A DNA stretch of 5,093 bases from NCBI GenBank assembly GCA_026986055.1, contig JALSPH010000019.1:1-5093 (forward strand), in the 5' to 3' direction. The notes beneath the pieces were generated by a model, which worked only from the letters and a program-made list of their open reading frames with translations, ran no database searches and was not told where the DNA came from. Made by a program: the position numbers and the translations under genes. Positions 1 to 3,628 of this stretch are shown here, one piece after another. This DNA is from Campylobacterales bacterium (GTDB taxonomy: Bacteria > Campylobacterota > Campylobacteria > Campylobacterales > Hydrogenimonadaceae). Every line of letters starts with the position of its first letter. Positions within the stretch are counted from its first letter, which is position 1.

Positions 1-1
1 T

Positions 2-949
2 TTCAAAGTCGAATCGGAATATAAAAAAAGAGTGGAGTATCTGCAACGACACATCGATGAAAGAGAGAGAAAGTTAAGGCAAAAGAGTGAAGTCAAGAGA
101 AAGAGAGTCGATCTGCAACCATCGGTAGCTGCGAGTGTAGCATCGGCTGCTATAGACCAAAAGAGTACTCCCGTGCCTGCAACAAAGCCGAAAAATGTGC
201 CTGTCAAGGTTGAAGAGAGTACTCCTTCAAGCAGTGCTCTTTTGGTAACTCAAAAAATTCCCGAACCAATCAAAGAGAGTGTGATCGCGATCGTCGAACC
301 AAAAGAGGTTGCAGCATCCACTGCCGATAGTTCAAATCGTTCGACTACTCAAAAAACGGCCAAAGTATCTGCGGAAAAGAGAGAGACCATTCTAGATCAA
401 CGAAAGAGTGTCGAGACTCATGCCGGGGAGAGAGTCGCTTTTACGCAAAAGGCCCCTTCCGTACCGAAAAAGGCTCAAACATACAAGCAGTCGCCGACAC
501 CTAAAGCAAGATGCACGATAGATAGTGACAAAGATGGTCTGAACGACTGTGTCGATAGATGCCCAAAGACTCCCGGTGGCTGGAAAGTGGACGGTACAGG
601 TTGTGCCGTTGCAGTGGAAATGCTCGTAAATTTCGAATTCGATTCTGCCCGTTTGAACGAAAGAGGCAGAGAAAGGGTCGGAATGCTTGCCGCTTATCTT
701 GAAAGGTACCCTGATGTAAAGGTCGTTATTGAAGGCCATACCGACTCGATAGGGAGTGATAGTTACAATATCGAACTATCCAAAAAGAGAGCTTATCAAA
801 TAAAGTTCAGACTTGTAGATTTCGGCATAAAAAGCGAAAGAATAAAAATAGCATATTACGGCGAAAGCAGACCGATCGCCACAAACAAAACGAAAGAAGG
901 GAGAGCAAAAAACAGGCGAGCTGACGCTCTCTTTATTCGCCTAAAATAA
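2..949 (+). CDS. OmpA-family peptidoglycan-binding protein with TSP3-like repeat, 5' partial
   Basis: This is probably an envelope protein that anchors the outer membrane to peptidoglycan. The reading frame is open to the left edge, so the true start is upstream. The GTG at 32 is only the first start-like codon inside the window and lies in a charged, probably coiled-coil stretch. Counting from that GTG, residues 1-28 are highly charged and about 30-158 form a Lys/Ser/Pro/Ala-rich linker. Residues 161-191 hold a thrombospondin type-3-like calcium motif (DSDKDGLNDCVDRCP) bracketed by Cys161, Cys173, Cys177 and Cys191. Residues 195-305 are an OmpA C-terminal domain, with FEFDSA, EGHTDSIG, the ELSKKRA helix and the closing NRRAD motif. 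The Asp in HTD-S-G and the Arg in NRR match positions known to hold diaminopimelate in this family. The signal peptide, and any beta-barrel, would lie outside the window. The domain calls are firm; the exact family member is unknown. Confidence 0.9.
   Translation, partial: FKVESEYKKRVEYLQRHIDERERKLRQKSEVKRKRVDLQPSVAASVASAAIDQKSTPVPATKPKNVPVKVEESTPSSSALLVTQKIPEPIKESVIAIVEPKEVAASTADSSNRSTTQKTAKVSAEKRETILDQRKSVETHAGERVAFTQKAPSVPKKAQTYKQSPTPKARCTIDSDKDGLNDCVDRCPKTPGGWKVDGTGCAVAVEMLVNFEFDSARLNERGRERVGMLAAYLERYPDVKVVIEGHTDSIGSDSYNIELSKKRAYQIKFRLVDFGIKSERIKIAYYGESRPIATNKTKEGRAKNRRADALFIRLK
907..942 (-). terminator. Probable intrinsic terminator of the PAS gene, inside the 3' end of the OmpA gene
   Basis: Read on the minus strand, AGGCGA (942-937) pairs with TCGCCT (919-914). 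An inner GAGC/GCTC pairing can stack within it. One G then six T residues (912-907) follow. A GC-containing stem followed by a T run is the usual Rho-independent layout. It lies 40-75 bases past the stop codon of the PAS gene and overlaps the last codons of the convergent OmpA gene, so coding constraint may explain part of the symmetry. Confidence 0.45.
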
Positions 950-953
950 AGAG

Positions 954-974
954 ATAGAGCATTCGATGGTCTAT
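954..974. terminator. Candidate weak hairpin between convergent genes
   Basis: ATAGAGCAT (954-962) and ATGGTCTAT (966-974) form a nine-pair stem with one G-G mismatch and a TCG loop. It sits in the 32-base gap between the converging OmpA and PAS stop codons. On the plus strand a T run appears only about 18 bases later (993-997). On the minus strand a moderately T-rich stretch (CTCTTTATTTT) follows closely. The stem is AT-rich, so terminator activity in either direction is uncertain. Confidence 0.3.
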
Positions 975-981
975 TAAACTT

Positions 982-1500
982 CTAAACTTCCCCTTTTTGC
1001 AGTGCAAATACAAACTCGTCGTAAGTCGTACCGTTCGACTTCAGCATGTTTTCAAGGTATATGCCGGAAGCCTCCATACCACCTTTTTTCTCCTCCTCCA
1101 AAAGGGCTTTATAGAGAGGTTCTATCGCCTCTATGGCTTTTCGGTTCGGTTTGCGTCTTACGGAGTGGTAGTCTCGAATAGTACCATTTTTATCTATTGT
1201 TGCCGTAATGTTAGCGAAAACCCAGTAGAAGCTGCCGTCTTTACAGAGGTTCTTTACGAAAGCGAAGATCTCCTTCTTTTTCGATATTCTCTCCCACAGA
1301 AGCTTGAAGACGATTTTTGGCATGTCAGGATGCCTTAAAATAGAGTGAGGTGCGCCAAGAAGCTCCTCTTCTGAGTAACCTGAGATATTTATGAATATCT
1401 TGTTGCAGTATGTTATGCGGCCTTTCAGATCCGTTTTTGAGACTATATAGTCGCCATCACTCAAAAATTTTTCGTTGGTGGTCGGTTCTGGTTTTCTCAC
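982..1500 (-). CDS. Aer/CetB-like PAS-domain redox sensor protein
   Basis: A 172-residue cytoplasmic protein with one N-terminal PAS domain (about 12-118), no membrane helix and no kinase, HAMP or methyl-accepting domain. The segment SGYSEEELLGAPHSILRHPDMPK (read in two parts, 40-52 and 53-62) closely resembles the FAD-binding PAS of E. coli Aer and of Campylobacter CetB. The RHPDMP motif (56-61), Asn33, Asn84 and the YW pair (92-93) are where such PAS domains contact flavin. The C-terminal part (about 119-172) is charged and helical, with a YDEF motif (160-163). CetB signals through a separate membrane partner, CetA, in energy taxis; no partner is visible here. The start is GTG at 1500-1498, preceded by GAGG five bases upstream. 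An in-frame TAA at 1527-1525 rules out a longer start. The PAS call is firm. FAD binding and an energy-taxis role are inferred from family resemblance, and another PAS signalling role is possible. Confidence 0.85.
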   Translation of the reverse strand: MRKPEPTTNEKFLSDGDYIVSKTDLKGRITYCNKIFINISGYSEEELLGAPHSILRHPDMPKIVFKLLWERISKKKEIFAFVKNLCKDGSFYWVFANITATIDKNGTIRDYHSVRRKPNRKAIEAIEPLYKALLEEEKKGGMEASGIYLENMLKSNGTTYDEFVFALQKGEV

Positions 1501-1578
1501 GGCAACCTCACTTTCTTCGGTATATTATGTTTAAATAAATACAGTATATCGATATCGTATTATTAATCAGATCAATTA

Positions 1579-1584
1579 ATTATA
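1579..1584 (-). promoter_or_regulatory. Predicted -10 element for the PAS gene
   Basis: Minus-strand TATAAT, a perfect sigma-70 -10 hexamer. It implies transcription starting near 1572 with a leader of about 72 bases. No good -35 is present; the CRP/FNR-type box occupies that place, as in activator-dependent class II promoters. The surrounding DNA is so AT-rich that near matches occur by chance, and other hexamers closer to the gene (minus-strand TATACT at 1548-1543 and CATAAT at 1530-1525) are possible alternatives. Confidence 0.4.
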
Positions 1585-1604
1585 TATTTTATATAAAGAT
1601 CTAC

Positions 1605-1622
1605 AATTGACATTGGTCAATT
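1605..1622. promoter_or_regulatory. CRP/FNR-superfamily-like operator (TTGAC-N4-GTCAA)
   Basis: AATTGAC-ATTG-GTCAATT is a perfect inverted repeat with seven-base arms and a four-base spacer. Its core, TTGAC-N4-GTCAA (1607-1620), has the 5-4-5 geometry of CRP/FNR-family boxes (FNR: TTGAT-N4-ATCAA; Campylobacter NssR: TTAAC-N4-GTTAA). Exactly 22 bases separate it from the minus-strand TATAAT, which puts its centre at -41.5 for the PAS gene. For dapD the centre would be near -75, a less typical position. The regulator is not identified. Confidence 0.45.
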
Positions 1623-1676
1623 TAAAAAGATCTTATGTAATGAGCTACTCTAAAGCGTGTGTCAATAAATTTGGAG

Positions 1677-1682
1677 TATAAT
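1677..1682 (+). promoter_or_regulatory. dapD: Predicted -10 element of the dapD promoter
   Basis: A perfect TATAAT 27 bases before the dapD ATG, predicting a start near 1689 and a leader of about 20 bases. No clear TTGACA-like -35 lies 16-18 bases upstream, which is common in Campylobacterota, where the -35 is poorly conserved. The position also helps to choose the dapD start, because an upstream in-frame GTG at 1659 would not be transcribed from here. Confidence 0.55.
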
Positions 1683-1698
1683 CGCGCAATTATTAATC

Positions 1699-1705
1699 GA
1701 GGAGA
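1699..1705 (+). promoter_or_regulatory. dapD: Ribosome binding site deciding the dapD start
   Basis: GAGGAGA sits five bases before ATG 1710, an almost ideal Shine-Dalgarno match. It supports ATG 1710 over the longer in-frame GTG at 1659, whose 17 extra residues show no family resemblance. Confidence 0.75.
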
Positions 1706-1709
1706 ACTT

Positions 1710-2918
1710 ATGGCTACAGATAGAGTCGAAACAAAAGATGGTTTCAAAGAGTTCGTAGGCAGAGTCGAGGCGCAAGAGGGCTACAGAAAACCTGTGGCAT
1801 TCGGTATATGCAGAGTGGACAGAGGGCAAAAAAATCGTGAGAAGATTTTGCAAGCGGTATATCCGCTTATAAACTGGAACGAAAACTACGGCTCCGCCGC
1901 TGTGTTTATAGCGGCTTTGCAAGAGAGCGGAGTTTCGGTGAATTTCAACGAAAGCGAGCAGCTTTTCGATGTAACCGAGACTTTCATCATAAACGCGCTG
2001 GCTGCTTTTCATCCATACATCGAAGAGGCCAGGGGAGAGGCTCATAAAAATGTACAGGTAATAAAAGAGCTTGCCAAAATAGCCGAATGTGAGGAGCTTG
2101 ACGACAACTTCAAAATAATCTTTCTTTTCGAAGATGACGCCCCCAAAAGTGTCGAAGCGGTCTACATCAAACTATACGCTCTCTCTTTGGCAAAAGCTGA
2201 ACTTAGAAGCGTAAATCTAACCGGCGCTTTCGGTATACTTCACAACGTTGCATGGTTTGGAAACGAGCCTTTCGAGCTCGAATGGCTCAGAGAGAACGAA
2301 ATAGAGCTTAAGCTCAACGGTGCATACCCTGAGATAGAGAGTGTAGACAAATTCCCAAGATACCTCCAGCATATCATACCGGCAGACAATACGAGAATTC
2401 TCGATAGCGCAAAAGTGAGAATGGGAGCGCAACTGCACCCCGGGACCACCGTGATGCCGGGAGCCAGCTACATAAACTTCAACGCAGGTACCACCGGAGC
2501 CGTGATGGTCGAGGGCAGGATCTCAAGCTCCGCTATCGTTGGACCGGGCTCTGATGTCGGAGGAGGCGCTTCGATACTCGGAGTTTTGAGCGGAACCAAC
2601 GGAAACCCGGTAACTATCGGCCAAAACGTACTTCTTGGTGCAAACAGCGTTACCGGTATACCTCTGGGAGACGGATGTATAGTAGATGCTGGCATCGCTA
2701 TACTTGAAGGTACGAAAGTCGCCGTCACTCGTGCGGAGCTTGAAAAGATCAAAGAGGTAAATCCTCTTTGGGACGTTAAAGTGGAAGATGAGAATATATT
2801 CAAAGGGGTGGAACTGGCCGGTAAGAACGGCATACATTTTAGGCAAAACTCCATGACCGGCCAGATAGTCGCTATGAGAAGCAGACGAGAAGTCAAGCTT
2901 AACGTCGAGCTTCACTAA
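1710..2918 (+). CDS. dapD: 2,3,4,5-tetrahydropyridine-2,6-dicarboxylate N-succinyltransferase (long-form DapD)
   Basis: This cytoplasmic enzyme transfers succinyl from succinyl-CoA to tetrahydrodipicolinate in the succinylase branch of lysine and meso-diaminopimelate synthesis. The protein has 402 residues, the length usual for Campylobacter/Helicobacter DapD and longer than the E. coli form of about 274. Residues 1-235 are the family-specific N-terminal and middle domains. About 238-345 form a left-handed beta-helix of hexapeptide repeats, as in acyltransferases. Diagnostic motifs are HPGTTVMP (243-250), NFNAGTTGA (257-265), MVEGRIS (266-272, with the glutamate considered catalytic in the actinobacterial long form), GSDVGGGASI (280-289) and LLGANS (308-313). 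The gene is intact. It has its own promoter and is transcribed away from the PAS gene. Its last 20 bases overlap the convergent membrane-protein gene. No other dap gene lies nearby, which fits the scattered lysine genes of this group. Confidence 0.96.
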   Translation: MATDRVETKDGFKEFVGRVEAQEGYRKPVAFGICRVDRGQKNREKILQAVYPLINWNENYGSAAVFIAALQESGVSVNFNESEQLFDVTETFIINALAAFHPYIEEARGEAHKNVQVIKELAKIAECEELDDNFKIIFLFEDDAPKSVEAVYIKLYALSLAKAELRSVNLTGAFGILHNVAWFGNEPFELEWLRENEIELKLNGAYPEIESVDKFPRYLQHIIPADNTRILDSAKVRMGAQLHPGTTVMPGASYINFNAGTTGAVMVEGRISSSAIVGPGSDVGGGASILGVLSGTNGNPVTIGQNVLLGANSVTGIPLGDGCIVDAGIAILEGTKVAVTRAELEKIKEVNPLWDVKVEDENIFKGVELAGKNGIHFRQNSMTGQIVAMRSRREVKLNVELH

Positions 2919-2924
2919 ATTTTT
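2895..2924 (+). terminator. Weak candidate terminator at the dapD 3' end
   Basis: AAGCT (2895-2899) and AGCTT (2908-2912) can form a five-pair stem with an eight-base loop, followed after seven bases by TTTTT (2920-2924). The stem is short and distant from the T run and lies within coding sequence of both convergent genes. I see no better terminator here. Confidence 0.2.
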
Positions 2925-3234
2925 GATTTGATGGGGTATACTCATCGCAGAGCTCTTTTGCCGCATACCATTTCAAAATAGCCATGGCGGAGTGGGAGAG
3001 CTCGTGCTGGTTCAGAGGGACGTAGGCGAGTTTCAGCTTGCTTAAAATAATCAGACCGGCAAATATAGCTACTATCCAGAGCAGTAGCCCGTAGAGCCAT
3101 CCAAACTCCACTCCGAACCAGATGCCAAGAAGTATCGGCACGAGAGTGAAAGCGATTCTAAGAAGAGTTACGATGATTTTACACCTTCTACTTAAAGGCG
3201 GTAGAAGTTCTATAATAGGCTTTGTCTCATTCAT
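2899..3234 (-). CDS. Uncharacterised small two-helix inner-membrane protein
   Basis: I do not recognise this family. With ATG at 3234-3232 the product has 111 residues. About 18 polar and charged N-terminal residues are followed by two hydrophobic helices (about 19-41 and 46-64) separated by a short turn, FGVEFGW. A soluble C-terminal tail (about 65-111) contains LNQHELSHSAMAILKWYAAKEL (read as 75-85 and 86-96) and ends SEARR. The positive residues after helix 2 and RR-K before helix 1 suggest that both termini face the cytoplasm. A longer TTG start at 3270 would overlap arsC and is less likely; the chosen start has only a weak AAAG-type ribosome site. The gene lies head to head with arsC across 29 bases, and its stop falls inside the 3' end of dapD. 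The frame and helices support a real gene; the function is unknown. Confidence 0.65.
   Translation of the reverse strand: MNETKPIIELLPPLSRRCKIIVTLLRIAFTLVPILLGIWFGVEFGWLYGLLLWIVAIFAGLIILSKLKLAYVPLNQHELSHSAMAILKWYAAKELCDEYTPSNQKFSEARR
3211..3216 (+). promoter_or_regulatory. Candidate -10 element for the arsC operon
   Basis: A perfect TATAAT lies 47 bases before the arsC ATG, inside the 5' coding region of the divergent membrane-protein gene. It would give a leader of about 40 bases. No recognisable -35 precedes it. With only 29 bases between the two start codons, an arsC promoter inside its neighbour is expected, which adds modest support. Confidence 0.35.
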
Positions 3235-3263
3235 ATAAATAACTTTACCATAAGGAGAGTCCG

Positions 3264-3623
3264 ATGGCAACCGAAGAGATAATCATATGGCACAACCCAA
3301 GGTGCTCAAAATCGCGCGAAGCTCTTAAACTGATCCAAAATGCCGGATTGGAGCCTCACATTTACAAATATCTCGATGAAAAGCCTACGAAAGAGGAGAT
3401 AAAAGAGGTTTTGAAACTTTTGGGTGCAAAACCGCGCGACATTATGAGAACAAAAGAGAGTATTTACAAAGAGCTTGGATTGAAAAATGTCGATGACGAT
3501 GAAAAGCTCATAGAGGCGATGGCCGAGCATCCTAAACTCATCGAAAGACCCATCGTCATAAAAGGCGAAAAAGCGGCTCTTGGCCGTCCGCCGGAAAAAG
3601 TTTTAGAGATTTTGAAAGGATAG
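3264..3623 (+). CDS. arsC: ArsC-family (glutaredoxin-dependent type) arsenate reductase-like protein
   Basis: A 119-residue cytoplasmic thioredoxin-fold protein. Enzymes of this family reduce arsenate to arsenite using one catalytic cysteine and glutathione/glutaredoxin. HNPRCSKSR (10-18) carries the catalytic Cys14. Arg62, Arg95 (ERPIV) and Arg108 (GRPPE) align with the three arginines that bind oxyanion in E. coli ArsC (Arg60, Arg94, Arg107). The length is close to the family norm. The start is ATG with AAGGAGAG (3252-3259) just upstream. No arsenite pump or ArsR regulator is visible, so this is a stand-alone chromosomal copy. Such copies may have other thiol-redox roles, and the related Spx/YffB proteins share the fold. 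The conserved arginine triad favours ArsC. An ABC-F gene follows after five bases, suggesting an operon. Confidence 0.88.
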   Translation: MATEEIIIWHNPRCSKSREALKLIQNAGLEPHIYKYLDEKPTKEEIKEVLKLLGAKPRDIMRTKESIYKELGLKNVDDDEKLIEAMAEHPKLIERPIVIKGEKAALGRPPEKVLEILKG

Positions 3624-3628
3624 GCTGA

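Larger units (their letters stand above)
1501..1709. promoter_or_regulatory. AT-rich divergent control region between the PAS gene and dapD
   Basis: This is the only sizeable non-coding stretch in the window. It is far more AT-rich than the flanking genes and contains several symmetrical elements: palindrome ATATCGATAT (1546-1555), ATTAAT inverted repeat (1562-1567 and 1575-1580), two copies of AAAGATCT (1595-1602 and 1626-1633) and a CRP/FNR-type box (1607-1620). A promoter for each flanking gene can be proposed here. I see no convincing small open reading frame, tRNA or riboswitch. Confidence 0.7.

Noticed and set aside
32..34. GTG as the true start of the OmpA-family gene
   Set aside because: The frame stays open to position 2 with similar charged, coiled-coil-like codons and no ribosome site lies before the GTG; without a signal peptide the product could not reach the envelope. 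The gene is treated as 5' partial.
997..1338. 113-residue plus-strand frame inside the PAS gene
   Set aside because: It is the shadow of a clear PAS domain on the minus strand, and its composition is not protein-like.
1562..1580. FNR-like second box in TTAATCAGATCAA
   Set aside because: The half-sites are separated by three bases rather than four and one half does not match, so only a single half-site ATCAA remains.
1659..1709. Longer dapD start at GTG 1659, adding 17 residues
   Set aside because: The predicted -10 lies downstream of this codon and a strong ribosome site stands before ATG 1710, which also gives the usual family length.
2468..2966. Antisense open frames of 142 and 147 residues over dapD
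   Set aside because: They mirror the dapD codons, have no recognisable domain or ribosome site, and dapD is unmistakable on the other strand.
3235..3270. TTG start adding 12 residues to the membrane protein
   Set aside because: It would overlap the arsC start codon, uses a rare start and adds no membrane or motif content; ATG at 3234 is more plausible.
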